This document shows, in pieces, positions 1 through 8,767 of a DNA stretch of 64,000 bases; the stretch's first letter is position 1, and each line of letters starts with the position of its first letter. The stretch covers positions 241,935 through 305,934 of the forward strand of contig NZ_BMBA01000002.1 in NCBI RefSeq assembly GCF_017312485.1, given 5' to 3'. Source of the DNA: Clostridium zeae (GTDB taxonomy: Bacteria; Bacillota; Clostridia; Clostridiales; Clostridiaceae). The position numbers and the translations under genes are program-made. The notes under the pieces were generated by a model. That model did no database searches. It saw only the letters and a list, made by a program, of their open reading frames with translations, and had not been told where the DNA came from.

Positions 1-336
1 AGATATTTTCTTTACCTCATATTTTACTTTTTTTAACCCTGTAAGTATATCGCTTTTAAACTTATCTTTTACTTCGTTAGTTAATATGTTTTCATCCACC
101 CCTGCAGATGAGATCCCCTTCATCAATCCATTTTCAAAAGCATCTCTTATACCAGTATATTCTTTTTCAGATATACCTACCTTATCTATACTACTCTTAT
201 CATCTTTTATCACTACATCCAAAATTATTTTCGCACTCTCTTCTGGAGTTGTTTTTGGTCCACCGCAAGATATTAAAGCTGCAGCTGAAAGCATGATGGT
301 CAAAAATAGAATACTAATCCTTTTTAAATTTTTCAT
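1..336 (-). CDS. Lipoprotein, DUF5105-like, cut by the window edge
   Basis: Reading leftwards from an ATG at 336, a 112-codon open frame runs off the left edge, so the C-terminus is missing. An AGGAGACTC ribosome site precedes the start. The protein begins with a few basic residues, a hydrophobic stretch and a lipobox ending in ...AALISCGG, so it should be a lipid-anchored surface protein with Cys at about residue 22. The mature part (PKTTPEESAKIILDVVIK) resembles DUF5105-type clostridial lipoproteins; that family name is from memory and tentative. Function is unknown. The plus-strand frames over it are antisense shadows. Confidence 0.7.
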   Translation of the reverse strand, partial: MKNLKRISILFLTIMLSAAALISCGGPKTTPEESAKIILDVVIKDDKSSIDKVGISEKEYTGIRDAFENGLMKGISSAGVDENILTNEVKDKFKSDILTGLKKVKYEVKKIS

Positions 337-533
337 GTAGAGTCTCCTTATAAATTAATGATTTAAGTAAAAAACCACCCACTCAATTTCAACAATACTC
401 TTAAAAATATCAATAAATTCAAGTAGGATTTTACCAAAGACTTTTACCTATTTCCCTAAGTAATTTATTTACTTAATCATTATATTAATATAAGGATAAT
501 GTGTTACTGAAAGTTAATTATAGTTTTAAAATT

Positions 534-936
534 AGGGGATGTTTAATAATATTGTTGAAATTAAGCGGTTATGCAGGAGATGCTATATGAGCGAGCTATT
601 AGAATTAAATGATTTTTTCAGATGGAATGGCTCTAAAAATCGCTAATTGTTCTTTATTAGTGATTTTTTTACGCATCTGCCTTTTCTGAACGTATGTGAA
701 GAAATTCTGGCAGGCGATATATTTTTACTTTTTACTTTTTAATCAGATAGTATTTTTATTTTATTAAATTTAAGATATAAAATCTTTATAGAATGCGTGG
801 ATTTTTAAAAAGTAAAACTGTACTGTTCGAACGTAGTGAGTTTACAGTTTTAGCCATGGAATATGATAAAATCATATTAATTCTTTGCGAAGGCTCATTA
901 AAGCATTGGATGAATAACCACTTAATTTCAAGATTC
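534..936 (+). repeat. Palindromic repeat family 1, copy A (with an insertion)
   Basis: Starts with GGATGTTTAATAATATTG and the inverted end TTGAAATTAAGCGGTTAT (555-572), and closes with the matching ATAACCACTTAATTTCAA near 914-931. It shares the core of the other copies, including a CAGGAG site and an ATG at 587 that opens MSELLELNDFFRWNG. Here the frame stops after 19 codons because about 180 bp (632-814) of extra AT-rich sequence interrupts the core. The right end abuts the stop codon of the aldolase gene at 941. It fills most of the 604-base gap between genes. Confidence 0.75.
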
Positions 937-940
937 ATTT

Positions 941-1597
941 TTAGAAAATAATTTCAGAAGGATATTTCCATTTGTTTATTTCTTCTAAACTTACCCTATC
1001 TGGTTCTTTTCCCAAATTTAGTATAAGAGCTCTATAATATATTTCTGCTAATTCCTCAACATAACTGGCTTTTAAAAGTGCCTCTTCTATATTCTCATCA
1101 CAAGTAACAACTCCATGACTTTCTAAGAGAATTGCATCGGATATCTGAATTGGATCTATTACACTATGGGCGAGAGCTTTTGTTCCAGGTGTTGCATATG
1201 GCGCCACTGGTATAATTCCTTTTTTTAAACCTAGTACAGAGCACTCATATACAATAGCAGAGATTTCTTTATTTAATACAGCAAAAGCTGTGGCAAACTT
1301 CGAATGGGTGTGAACTACTGCCTTTACGTCATTTCTAGTTTTATATATCTGCAAATGCATAAGTAATTCACTAGTTGGTCTTAGGTTAGCCTTACTTTCA
1401 ATAACATTTGCCTCTAAATCTACTACACAAATTTCATCGTAACTTAATTTATTACGATCTTTTCCTGCTGGTGTCACTACAACAAATCCTGTTTCTACAT
1501 CGAAAATACTGAAGTTTCCAGACTTGTGCTTACAGAGCATAAGTCTATCTGCTTCTTGTGCCACCTTTAACAAATCTTCTTTTAACTTTTCTAACAT
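941..1597 (-). CDS. Class II aldolase/adducin family protein (L-fuculose-phosphate aldolase-like)
   Basis: A 218-residue protein of the class II aldolase/adducin fold, which covers L-fuculose-1-phosphate aldolase and pentulose-5-phosphate 4-epimerases. Visible motifs are KSGNFSIFD (phosphate loop, about residue 25), the VHTHS zinc-ligand pair at about 95-99 and ESHGVV with the third zinc histidine at about 160. It is shorter than, and distinct from, the AraD-like gene just upstream, and lacks the AraD-type C-terminus, so an aldol cleavage of a ketose 1-phosphate is the likelier role; this is inference. It is the last gene of the locus 1 metabolic operon, 113 bases after araD. The start at 1597 follows a GAGGGAGAG ribosome site. 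Confidence 0.75.
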   Translation of the reverse strand: MLEKLKEDLLKVAQEADRLMLCKHKSGNFSIFDVETGFVVVTPAGKDRNKLSYDEICVVDLEANVIESKANLRPTSELLMHLQIYKTRNDVKAVVHTHSKFATAFAVLNKEISAIVYECSVLGLKKGIIPVAPYATPGTKALAHSVIDPIQISDAILLESHGVVTCDENIEEALLKASYVEELAEIYYRALILNLGKEPDRVSLEEINKWKYPSEIIF

Positions 1598-1710
1598 CTT
1601 CTCTCCCTCTCATAAACAATGTTTTTATATTCTTACTTTACTAATTTAAAAAAAATTAGTAGCACGATTTATTTTTATATTATCATGCTACTAATTATAT
1701 AAAGCTTTAT

Positions 1711-2409
1711 CTACCCTCTATTTGATTGTCCATAATATGAATTAGCACCATGTTTTCTTAAGAAATGCTTGTCTAATAAATTGTTATCTATTGAACCTAT
1801 ATCTGAATTTAAATTCAAAGTGTCATAAGCCATCTTACAAACTTCTTCTAATATAACTGCATTATGAACTGCGTCATCGGCATTTTTTCCCCAAGTGAAT
1901 GGTCCATGACTATAAACCAATACTCCAGGCATTTGATTTGGATCTATATCCTTAAAAGTTTCAACTATAACATTACCAGTCTCTTCTTCATATTGTCCCT
2001 TTATCTCAACTTCATTTAGCTCTCTAGTACAAGGTACTGTTCCGTAAAAATGGTCTGCATGAGTTGTACCAAGAGCCGGAACACTTTTTGTAGCTTGAGC
2101 CCAAGTAGTAGCCCATTGTGAATGAGTATGGACTATTCCTCCGATGTCTTTAAAACTTTTGTATAGAACTAAATGTGTAGGTGTATCTGAAGATGGTCTT
2201 AAACTTCCTTCAACTACATTTCCTTCTAAATCTACTACAACCAAATCCTCTTCAGTCATATCATCATACTCAACTCCACTTGGCTTAATTACAACTAATC
2301 CACTTTCCCTATCTATAGCACTAACATTTCCCCAAGTAAACTTAATCAACCCATACCTAGGTAAATCCAAATTTGCTTTTAATACCTTTTTCTTTAATTC
2401 TTCTAACAT
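1711..2409 (-). CDS. araD: L-ribulose-5-phosphate 4-epimerase
   Basis: A 232-residue protein matching AraD/UlaF/SgbE along its whole length. It shows [10 protein letters not shown] near the N-terminus, KPSGVEYD, the zinc ligands in [28 protein letters not shown], and the diagnostic C-terminus [18 protein letters not shown]. The reaction is L-ribulose 5-phosphate to D-xylulose 5-phosphate in the cytoplasm. In this operon it can deliver a pentulose phosphate to the neighbouring transketolase. An L-ribulose-5-P route suggests that the polyol handled by locus 1 is an arabitol or ribitol (inference). The start at 2409 has GGAGG nine bases upstream. A truncated family 1 repeat lies between it and rpiB. 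Confidence 0.9.
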   Translation of the reverse strand: MLEELKKKVLKANLDLPRYGLIKFTWGNVSAIDRESGLVVIKPSGVEYDDMTEEDLVVVDLEGNVVEGSLRPSSDTPTHLVLYKSFKDIGGIVHTHSQWATTWAQATKSVPALGTTHADHFYGTVPCTRELNEVEIKGQYEEETGNVIVETFKDIDPNQMPGVLVYSHGPFTWGKNADDAVHNAVILEEVCKMAYDTLNLNSDIGSIDNNLLDKHFLRKHGANSYYGQSNRG

Positions 2410-2535
2410 TATAATATACCTCCATTATCCCTCAAACTGTTGGTATCACTATATATTTATATAATTTTATATTTATATAATCATATATTGATATAATTTT
2501 ATATCCATAAATTTTTATATTTTTATATTTAGTTG

Positions 2536-2620
2536 TGGTTAATACTATCCTTTAAATTAAGCGTTTATACAGGAGATGCTCTATGAGCGAGCTACTAGAA
2601 TTAAATGATTCTTTAATCAT
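2536..2620 (+). repeat. Palindromic repeat family 1, copy B (left half only)
   Basis: Contains TTTAAATTAAGCGTTTATACAGGAGATGCTCTATGAGC-type sequence, that is the left inverted end, the ribosome site and the first codons (ATG at 2583, MSELLELND). It then diverges and runs straight into the rpiB stop codon at 2621. The right half and right inverted end are absent, so this is a truncated copy. Confidence 0.65.
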
Positions 2621-3055
2621 TTATTTTTCATATTTTGCAATCTGTTCTAATCTCTTAGTGTGGTGTTTACCTATGAACTCCGTACGAAGCCAGGTATCCA
2701 CAATCATAAGAGCCAATTCTTCTCCAATTACTCTCCCACCTAAGCACAGTACATTTGAGTCATTATGTTCTCTTGTCGCTTTCGCTGTAAAACAATCTCC
2801 AACTAAAGCGGCACGTATTCCTTTCACCTTATTAGAAGCTATTGATACTCCAACGCCTGTACCACAGCAAAGAATTCCTTTGTCATAATTTCCTTTAGCA
2901 ACTTCTTCGCTAACATTTATTGCAATTTCAGGATAATCAACACTTTCTTCTGAGAAGGATCCAAAATCCTTATACTGAATCTTGTTTTTATCCAGATAAT
3001 TTTTTATTATTTCTTTAAGCCTATAACCGCCATGATCACAACCTAACGCAATCAT
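2621..3055 (-). CDS. rpiB: Ribose-5-phosphate isomerase B / sugar-phosphate isomerase
   Basis: A 144-residue RpiB/LacAB-family isomerase interconverting ribose 5-phosphate and ribulose 5-phosphate. It opens with ALGCDHGGYRLK and carries GILCCGTGVGVSIASNK, with the catalytic Cys near residue 66, and the TAKATREHNDSNVLCLG block. The frame extends upstream, but the true start is the ATG at 3055, which overlaps the stop of the preceding mutase as TAATG, implying translational coupling. Members of this family also isomerise allose or galactose 6-phosphates, so the exact substrate is open. Locus 2 carries a paralogue at 16851-17297. Confidence 0.9.
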   Translation of the reverse strand: MIALGCDHGGYRLKEIIKNYLDKNKIQYKDFGSFSEESVDYPEIAINVSEEVAKGNYDKGILCCGTGVGVSIASNKVKGIRAALVGDCFTAKATREHNDSNVLCLGGRVIGEELALMIVDTWLRTEFIGKHHTKRLEQIAKYEK

Positions 3056-4599
3056 TAAATCATCTCCTTGACTTTCATATCTGTACAATCTAAATGTATA
3101 TATTCTTCTAAAAAACTTTTAAGCCTATCTAGTATGATATTAATTCCTCCCTCATAATCGGACTCTATATTTAAAGGCAATACTGGTTCATGTAAGGAAA
3201 GCCTTAGTAAGAACCATCCATCACCATTAGCTTTATCACAGTTTACTCTTATCCCTTCGTAATTTACTGTATCTATGCTCCATCCAGGTAAGTCCTTTAT
3301 ACATGCTCTAAGTTCGGATATTATTTTTTCACCATAAGCCCTAAAATCTTCTGTCTTTATTTTCAATCGAATATCCGAACTCTCCTTAGGCTCCTTTAAG
3401 TCATTTATAAGATAAGAGATATCCTTTCCTTCTTCCTTTAACTTGGCCACTTTTATTAATATCTTAGCAATCAAGTAAGCTCCATCATCTAAAAAGTAAT
3501 TTTCCTTTAAGGCTGCATGTCCTGAGGTTTCGATTGCCAAATGACATTCCTTACCTTCATTATTTAAATGTTTAGCTTCATTTATAACATTTTTGTAGCC
3601 TCGTTTAAATCTATGATGAACCCCTCCTAGGTCAGCTATAAATTCACTTAAGCCTGTGGAGGTAACTGAATCAGTGACTATATAGGATTTTGGATGTTCT
3701 TCAAGCACAATGGACGAGATAAGAGCTATCAATGCATTCTTGTTTACTTCTTTGCCAGTTTTACTCACTATTGCTGCTCTATCAACGTCAGCGTCAAATA
3801 TTATTCCTAGATCCGCTTTATGCTTTAAAACAGCTTTACTCAAAGCTTCCATAGCTGCCTTATCCTCTGGGTTAGGTATATGATTGGGAAACCTTCCATC
3901 TGGATCAATAAATTGACTTCCTTCTGTATCTGCACCTAAGCTTTCTAAAACCTTACTTACAAAAAACCCCCCAGCTCCGTTTCCTGCATCCACAATAATC
4001 TTGCTTCCTGCTAAAGGTTTTTCCACTTTAATTTCAGTATTAAAAGCTACTTCCTCTCTTATTTTATTAACTAAGATCTCTGCATACTGGTCAATAAAGT
4101 TTATTGACTTTACTTCTCCAATATTTGAAACAGTACTTTTGAAGTTTGCTGCGAGTTTTAATATATTGGTTATGTCCTCTTTTTCACAGCCACCATTCAC
4201 TGTAAAAAATTTAAGTCCATTATAATAATAAGGAAGATGACTGGCAGTTATCATAATTGCTCCATCACACTTATAAGACTCCACAATAGTTGTCATAAAC
4301 ATAGCTGGAGTTGTACACATACCGCAATCATAGACTTCACACCCAGACTGCTTCAATACTTCTATTAATGTAGTTTTTAAACTTGGTCCTGACAACCTGG
4401 AATCCATACCTACTGATATCTTTACTTTTATCTTTACTTTATCTTCCTTATTTGATCTATTACTTTTTATCCATGCCGCAAAACCATATCCGATAGCTCT
4501 TACTTTCTCAATTGTAAGGTTACACCTAAGATTGTCATATTCAATAGCTACACCTCTGATATCAGTGCCACTTTGAAGTTTTTTTAGTTCTTCTATCAT
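3055..4599 (-). CDS. α-D-phosphohexomutase family protein (phosphomannomutase/phosphoglucomutase-like)
   Basis: A 514-residue protein with all four phosphohexomutase blocks: GTDIRGVA at the N-terminus, the phosphoserine loop as TASHLPYYYNGLKFF (about residue 140), the metal loop DADVDRAAIV (about 268-277) and the sugar loop ETSGHAALKENYF (about 358). The phosphoserine loop is usually TASHNP, so Asn is replaced by Leu, and the metal loop is DADVDR rather than DGDGDR. A hexomutase is unexpected among pentose-phosphate enzymes; a pentose 1-/5-phosphate mutase role is possible but unproven. A close paralogue sits in locus 2 (15154-16698). The stop overlaps the rpiB start. A family 1 repeat lies directly upstream and replaces the usual short intra-operon gap. 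Confidence 0.85.
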   Translation of the reverse strand: MIEELKKLQSGTDIRGVAIEYDNLRCNLTIEKVRAIGYGFAAWIKSNRSNKEDKVKIKVKISVGMDSRLSGPSLKTTLIEVLKQSGCEVYDCGMCTTPAMFMTTIVESYKCDGAIMITASHLPYYYNGLKFFTVNGGCEKEDITNILKLAANFKSTVSNIGEVKSINFIDQYAEILVNKIREEVAFNTEIKVEKPLAGSKIIVDAGNGAGGFFVSKVLESLGADTEGSQFIDPDGRFPNHIPNPEDKAAMEALSKAVLKHKADLGIIFDADVDRAAIVSKTGKEVNKNALIALISSIVLEEHPKSYIVTDSVTSTGLSEFIADLGGVHHRFKRGYKNVINEAKHLNNEGKECHLAIETSGHAALKENYFLDDGAYLIAKILIKVAKLKEEGKDISYLINDLKEPKESSDIRLKIKTEDFRAYGEKIISELRACIKDLPGWSIDTVNYEGIRVNCDKANGDGWFLLRLSLHEPVLPLNIESDYEGGINIILDRLKSFLEEYIHLDCTDMKVKEMI

Positions 4600-4621
4600 A
4601 ACAAATACCTTCTTTTTATTA

Positions 4622-4861
4622 GGCTATGTTTAAGAATATTGTCGAAATTAATCAGTTATACAGGAGACTCTATATGAGCGAGCTAATAGAATTAAATGAT
4701 TTTTTCAGATGGAATGGCGTTAATAAACTGTACTGTTCGAACGTAGTGAGTTTACAGTTTTAGCCATGGAATATGAGAAAATCGTATTAATTCTTTGCGT
4801 AAGCTCATTAAAGCGTCGGATGATTAACTAATTAATTTCAACATAGTGCTTTAACAGCGCC
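4622..4861 (+). repeat. Palindromic repeat family 1, copy C (complete)
   Basis: A complete copy of about 240 bp. Its left end is GGCTATGTTTAAGAATATTG followed by TCGAAATTAATCAGTTAT; its right end is TTAACTAATTAATTTCAACA plus ...GCTTTAACAGCGCC, giving inverted ends of roughly 25-28 bp. Inner arms also pair: GAATTAAATGATTTT near 4690 against AAAATCGTATTAATTC near 4777-4792, and AAACTGTA near 4726 against TTTACAGTTT near 4751. The copy lies within the locus 1 operon between rpe and the mutase, opposite in sense to transcription. It carries the 29-codon frame listed next. Confidence 0.8.
4674..4763 (+). CDS. 29-codon reading frame inside repeat copy C
   Basis: ATG at 4674 is preceded by CAGGAG at a seven- to eight-base distance and the frame ends in TAG at 4761-4763. 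The peptide starts MSELIELNDFFRWNG and ends CSNVVSLQF. A near-identical 29-codon frame with the same ribosome site is found in copy F on the other strand (34420-34509). Other copies are interrupted. Expression is unproven; the conservation may reflect only the recent spread of the repeat. Confidence 0.3.
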   Translation: MSELIELNDFFRWNGVNKLYCSNVVSLQF

Positions 4862-4885
4862 TTTTATGAAAAATACTTAGATACT

Positions 4886-5545
4886 TTAACTAATTTTACT
4901 GTTAAATTGCCTTAGAGTTTCGCAGACATCGCCGTTTTCAAACATCGCAGACCCTACTACTATATCCGTACACCCAAGTTCAATAACATTACTTATATTT
5001 TCTAGATTTATTCCTCCATCAACTTGGATTTCAAGATCTAAACCATTGCTTAATTTAAGTTCATTTAATTCTCTTATCTTTTCCTTCATCCCAGGAATAA
5101 AAGCTTGCCCTCCAAATCCTGGCTCTACAGTCATTACAAGAACCTTGTTAACCATTTCTCTCACATGTTTTACAGTTTCTATTGGCGTAGCAGGATTTAA
5201 TGCAATACCAGCTTTAATACCAAAGCTCTTAATTGTGTGTATGGTTTTATATAAATGAGTACAAGTTTCTACATGTACTGTTATTGTGTCGGCACCTGCT
5301 TCAACTAATGAATCAATAAATATCTCTGGATTTGCAACCATTAAATGAACATCAAATTCTAGAGTATTGCTTATCTTTCTTAACATTTTTATTTGATCTG
5401 GTCCAAAGGCTATATTGGGAACAAAATTACCATCCATAACATCTATGTGAATAGCTTTTATTCCACCTTCTTCAAGGGTCTTTATATCTTTTTCTAAATT
5501 ACAAAAGTTAGCGCCTAGTATTGAAGGTGATATCTTTATATCCAT
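4886..5545 (-). CDS. rpe: Ribulose-phosphate 3-epimerase (locus 1)
   Basis: A 219-residue TIM-barrel epimerase interconverting D-ribulose 5-phosphate and D-xylulose 5-phosphate. It shows SPSILGANF at the N-terminus, HIDVMDGNFVPN (catalytic His and Asp), FDVHLMV (metal His), TVEPGFGGQAF (phosphate grip) and QVDGGINLEN with the second catalytic Asp. Length is normal for the family. It starts 16 bases after the transketolase C-subunit gene, with GGAGAGC as ribosome site, so it belongs to the same operon and can feed xylulose 5-phosphate to that enzyme. Its closest relative in the window is the protein at 17429-18100. Confidence 0.92.
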   Translation of the reverse strand: MDIKISPSILGANFCNLEKDIKTLEEGGIKAIHIDVMDGNFVPNIAFGPDQIKMLRKISNTLEFDVHLMVANPEIFIDSLVEAGADTITVHVETCTHLYKTIHTIKSFGIKAGIALNPATPIETVKHVREMVNKVLVMTVEPGFGGQAFIPGMKEKIRELNELKLSNGLDLEIQVDGGINLENISNVIELGCTDIVVGSAMFENGDVCETLRQFNSKIS

Positions 5546-5561
5546 CTCTGCTCTCCTTTAC

Positions 5562-6479
5562 TTAAAGTTCTTTAACTGTAGTTACTATATTTTCAACAGT
5601 TAGCTTATAATGTTTTAATATTGCCTCAGGAGTTCCAGACTGACCAAAAACATCCTGTAACCCAATTCTTCTCATGGTTGTTGGGCATTGTTCTGATAAT
5701 ACCTCTGCTACTGCTGAACCTAATCCCCCTACAACACTATGCTCTTCTACAGTTACAACCCTTCCTATCTTTCTAGCCAAATTAACTATAAGTTCACTAT
5801 CTAAAGGTTTTATAGAGTGAATATTTACAACTGTTGCATTGATTCCATCGCTTTTTAGAACCTCTGCTGCCTCTAGAGCTTTTGCAACCATTATGCCAGT
5901 TGCTATTATAACTACATGTTCTCCATGTCTAAGTATTTCACCTTTTCCTATTCTAAAGTTATAGTCATCTTCATGCATTACAGGAGTTGCCGCTCTTCCT
6001 AATCTTATATAGACTGGTCCATAATATTCTGCTGCTGCGAGTATTGCTTTTTTTGCCTCTACTGCATCAGAAGGACTAATGACAACCATATTTGGAATGC
6101 TTCTCATAAGTGAAATATCCTCAATTGCCTGATGACTTCCTCCATCTTCACCTACAGTTACTCCTGCATGAGTTGCTGCAATTTTAACATTCAAATTTGG
6201 ATAAGCTACTGAGTTTCTTATCTGCTCAAAGGCTCTCCCTGCAGCAAACATTGCAAAGGTACTAGCAAAGGGAATCTTACCACAAGCAGCGAGTCCCGCA
6301 GCAGTTCCTATCATATCTCCTTCTGAGATACCCATATCAAAAAATCTCTCAGGAGCAAACTTTTTAAATTCAATGCTTTTAGTAGCCTTAGCTAAATCAG
6401 CATCAAGAACTACTATCTTTTCATTTTTACTTAACTCTTTTAAAGCTTCTCCATAAGCTTCTCTAGTAGCTATATTCAT
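5562..6479 (-). CDS. Transketolase, C-terminal subunit (locus 1)
   Basis: A 305-residue protein equal to the pyrimidine-binding and C-terminal domains of transketolase/DXS-type enzymes. ISEGDMIGTAAGLA holds the glutamate that activates thiamine diphosphate, GEDGGSHQAIEDISLMRSIP is the substrate-site loop, and a transketolase C domain follows from about residue 180. It must pair with the N-terminal subunit encoded immediately upstream: the two genes are separated by two bases and its ribosome site GGAGGAG lies in the end of that gene. Split transketolases of this type are common in Clostridia and Archaea. The role here is to move C2 units from xylulose 5-phosphate into glycolytic intermediates. 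Confidence 0.9.
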   Translation of the reverse strand: MNIATREAYGEALKELSKNEKIVVLDADLAKATKSIEFKKFAPERFFDMGISEGDMIGTAAGLAACGKIPFASTFAMFAAGRAFEQIRNSVAYPNLNVKIAATHAGVTVGEDGGSHQAIEDISLMRSIPNMVVISPSDAVEAKKAILAAAEYYGPVYIRLGRAATPVMHEDDYNFRIGKGEILRHGEHVVIIATGIMVAKALEAAEVLKSDGINATVVNIHSIKPLDSELIVNLARKIGRVVTVEEHSVVGGLGSAVAEVLSEQCPTTMRRIGLQDVFGQSGTPEAILKHYKLTVENIVTTVKEL

Positions 6480-6481
6480 CG

Positions 6482-7300
6482 TTATTCTCCTCCTTTAAGT
6501 TCTTTTATTGCTTGATCTTTCTGTTCTTCATTTGGAGCAGTTCCATGCCAAGAAGCCTGATTCTCCATAAATGAAACACCTTTACCCTTAATTGTTTTAC
6601 ATATTACTGCTGTAGGCACATTTTTAGCCTTTTTCGCATTTTCCAAAGCATTTTTTATCTGCTCTATGTCATGTCCATCTATAACTTCTACATTCCACCC
6701 AAAGGCTTTAAACTTTTTATCTACTGGATTTACATTCATCACTTCTTCATTTGATCCATCTATCTGTAATCCATTTAGGTCTATAAAGGCTAATAAATTA
6801 TCTAATTTATAGTGAGCAGAACTCATTGCAGCTTCCCAAATTTGTCCTTCCTGCAATTCTCCATCACCTATGATCGTATATATTCTGTAATCACTTTTAT
6901 CCAACTTTGCTGCTAAAGCCATTCCATTTGCTGCAGATAATCCTTGTCCTAAGGAACCAGTTGACATATCAACTCCTGGAGTTTTCTTCATATCAGGATG
7001 TCCTTGTAACATAGATCCAAATTTTCTTAAGCCTTTTAATTCTTCCTTAGAAAAATATCCTCTCTCAGCTAAAGTGGCATATAAGGCAGGAGCTGAATGT
7101 CCTTTTGATAAAACAAATCTGTCTCTTTCTGCCCATTTGGGGTTGTCTGGATTTATATCCATTTCATTAAAATATAGTACTGTAAGCATCTCAACTATGG
7201 ATAAAGATCCACCTGGATGTCCAGATTTTGCTTCTCCTATCATATCTACAATATTAATACGTATGTTTTTCGCAATATTTCTAAGAATCAATGAGTTCAT
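6482..7300 (-). CDS. Transketolase, N-terminal subunit (locus 1)
   Basis: A 272-residue thiamine-diphosphate-binding half of transketolase. It has [49 protein letters not shown] and the diphosphate motif [13 protein letters not shown] continuing to LNGLQIDG. The frame opens further upstream, but the ATG at 7300 has AAAGGTG six bases before it and gives the same length as the locus 2 paralogue. It is translated just before the C-terminal subunit, so the two halves form one enzyme. It starts 17 bases after the dehydrogenase gene. Confidence 0.9.
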   Translation of the reverse strand: MNSLILRNIAKNIRINIVDMIGEAKSGHPGGSLSIVEMLTVLYFNEMDINPDNPKWAERDRFVLSKGHSAPALYATLAERGYFSKEELKGLRKFGSMLQGHPDMKKTPGVDMSTGSLGQGLSAANGMALAAKLDKSDYRIYTIIGDGELQEGQIWEAAMSSAHYKLDNLLAFIDLNGLQIDGSNEEVMNVNPVDKKFKAFGWNVEVIDGHDIEQIKNALENAKKAKNVPTAVICKTIKGKGVSFMENQASWHGTAPNEEQKDQAIKELKGGE

Positions 7301-7317
7301 TTTAATCACCTTTCTAA

Positions 7318-8376
7318 CTAAAATTGTACTAACACTTTATTAAAGTAAATTTTTCTATTTGCCATGTCTGATAGATACTGACCAACCTCTTCAACTCCAA
7401 TTTTATGTGATATCATTGGTTTAAACTTTATTTGCCCTTTTGCCATAAAATCAAGAGTCGCATGCCACGCTTTACCTGGGTATGGAGATGTATATGAATT
7501 CCATGAGCCTTGAATCTTTATTTCTCCACGTAATACTTTTTCTATTCCATTTTCCTTCAATGGTAGATCAGAATGTGAGATTCCTAGGAAGACTATTCTC
7601 CCTTTCTTTTTTGCTACTAGAATTGCCTGTTCCTGTGTAAACTTACTTCCAGCAGTCTCTGCCACTACATCTGCACCACCTTTTGTTATTTCAAGGATTG
7701 TCTTTACTGCATCACATTCCTTTGAGTTAACAGCTATGTCAGCACCTAACTGCTTAGAAAGTTCAAGCTTTTCACTGAAAATATCTACTGCTATAATTTT
7801 TGAAGCTCCAAAAATCTTTGCCCATTGAATAGTGAACTGACCTATAGGCCCACATCCCATAACAACTACAGTATCACCAGGCTTAATTTCTGCTTTTTCA
7901 AGACCATGATATCCTATAGTTGCTGGTTCTACTCCTGCAGCTGTTTCAAAATCTAATCCCTCAGGTATTTTTAATATGTGTTCCTTTGGAACTTTTGTAT
8001 ACTCGGCAAAGGCACCATCACTTCCTGTTCCTATTATGTTATAGTGCTCACATAATCCATAATTGCCCTCTTTACAGTACTCGCATTTGCCACATGGAAT
8101 TAATGGTGCTACCACCACTCTATCTCCTATATTAAAATCATTAACTGCTTCTCCCTTTTCAGCTATCTCTCCACAAAATTCATGACCTAAAACCAATGGA
8201 TATTTTCTTGCACCACTGATCATTGCTCTAGGTAAATCAGATCCACAGATACCTGCGTATTTTACCTTTACAAGCACATCATCTTCCCCTATTTTAGGAA
8301 TGTCTATCATCTCAAATCTTATATCACCTATCCCATGTATAACCGACGCCTTCATCTTTCCATTCATCACAGTCAT
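7318..8376 (-). CDS. Zinc-dependent polyol-phosphate dehydrogenase (galactitol-1-P/arabitol-P type, locus 1)
   Basis: A medium-chain Zn dehydrogenase of about 350 residues. It has the catalytic-zinc blocks [12 protein letters not shown] and GHEFCGE, the structural zinc cluster [15 protein letters not shown] and the nucleotide fold GCGPIGQF. It closely resembles the protein at 20963-22003, and both look like GatD-type sugar-alcohol phosphate dehydrogenases, so it should oxidise the PTS-imported polyol phosphate to a ketose phosphate. Possible starts are 8376, 8367 and 8355; AAAGGAG suits the ATG at 8367 best, and the paralogue begins at the equivalent of 8355. It is the first gene of the locus 1 metabolic operon, about 50 bases below a σ54 promoter. 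Confidence 0.87.
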   Translation of the reverse strand: MTVMNGKMKASVIHGIGDIRFEMIDIPKIGEDDVLVKVKYAGICGSDLPRAMISGARKYPLVLGHEFCGEIAEKGEAVNDFNIGDRVVVAPLIPCGKCEYCKEGNYGLCEHYNIIGTGSDGAFAEYTKVPKEHILKIPEGLDFETAAGVEPATIGYHGLEKAEIKPGDTVVVMGCGPIGQFTIQWAKIFGASKIIAVDIFSEKLELSKQLGADIAVNSKECDAVKTILEITKGGADVVAETAGSKFTQEQAILVAKKKGRIVFLGISHSDLPLKENGIEKVLRGEIKIQGSWNSYTSPYPGKAWHATLDFMAKGQIKFKPMISHKIGVEEVGQYLSDMANRKIYFNKVLVQF

Positions 8377-8426
8377 TTCTCCTTTCCTAAGATCCTTTTT
8401 TTAAAGTTTTTCTTTCGTTAATATAT

Positions 8427-8445
8427 AAGCAAACTCTGTGCCAAC
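8427..8445 (-). promoter_or_regulatory. σ54 promoter for the locus 1 metabolic operon
   Basis: On the minus strand the sequence at 8444-8428 reads TTGGCACAGAGTTTGCT. It fits the σ54 consensus TTGGCAC-N5-TTGCW, with GG and GC exactly ten bases apart. The predicted transcript starts roughly 12 bases downstream, about 40-50 bases before the dehydrogenase start. The nearby AAA+ activator with a GAFTGA loop (11004-13874) is the expected partner. Confidence 0.88.
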
Positions 8446-8508
8446 CATAATCTATAAATTCTAAAGCCAATCAATGTACCTACTTTCAAGTAATAATAAC
8501 TTTTTTCT

Positions 8509-8524
8509 TACATTTTCCTAAAAT
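8509..8524. promoter_or_regulatory. Candidate upstream activator site (TACATTTTCCTAAAAT)
   Basis: The 16-base string TACATTTTCCTAAAAT lies about 65 bases upstream of the σ54 promoter at 8428-8444. The identical 16 bases recur at 14017-14032, about 100 bases upstream of the σ54 promoter of the regulator gene. A shared element at enhancer distance from two promoters of the same locus is what a LevR-type activator binding site should look like. This is inferred from position and identity only. Confidence 0.5.
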
Positions 8525-8572
8525 CATATATATTTCATAAAATGTTTAACACTTTTGTATGTATTTTTCTAA

Positions 8573-8690
8573 TGGCTACGTTTGCGGATATTCTTGAAAT
8601 TAAGTTGTTATACAGGAGATGTTATATGAGCGAGCTATTAGAATTAAAGCATCGGATGTATAACCATTTAATTTGACAGTTACTTTAACA
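8573..8690 (+). repeat. Palindromic repeat family 1, copy D (internally deleted)
   Basis: Keeps both ends (CTTGAAATTAAGTTGTTATA and TATAACCATTTAATTTGACA) and the CAGGAG-ATG start, but about 120 bp of the centre is missing. The join GAATTAAAGCATCGG lies where ATTAAA occurs on both sides in full copies, so deletion probably occurred between these six-base repeats. The frame from the ATG at 8625 now reads 16 codons (MSELLELKHRMYNHLI). It lies between the PTS operon terminator and the σ54 promoter region. Confidence 0.75.
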
Positions 8691-8708
8691 AATCCAGAGC
8701 AAAAAATA

Positions 8709-8752
8709 AAAGCTGTACAAAGGATTTACTTAAAAACCTTCATACAGCTCAT
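8709..8752 (-). terminator. Terminator of the locus 1 regulator-PTS operon
   Basis: On the minus strand AGCTGTATGAAGGTTTT pairs with AAATCCTTTGTACAGCT (17-base arms with a few wobbles), followed by TTTTATTTTTT. It begins about 16 bases after the IIC stop codon, so the regulator-IIA-IIB-IIC unit ends here and the metabolic genes form a separate operon. Confidence 0.8.
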
Positions 8753-8767
8753 TTTTAATTTATCTTA

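Noticed and set aside
86..340. An 84-codon plus-strand frame at the left edge
   Set aside because: The complementary strand encodes a lipoprotein with a ribosome site and lipobox, which explains the open frame.
2583..2888. A 101-codon plus-strand frame starting in repeat copy B
   Set aside because: It starts at the repeat's ATG but then runs antisense through rpiB; only the first nine codons come from the repeat.
4622..4861. Repeat copy C as an intrinsic terminator within the locus 1 operon
   Set aside because: The arms are long and interrupted and lack a T run in the direction of transcription; the downstream mutase has no other visible promoter.
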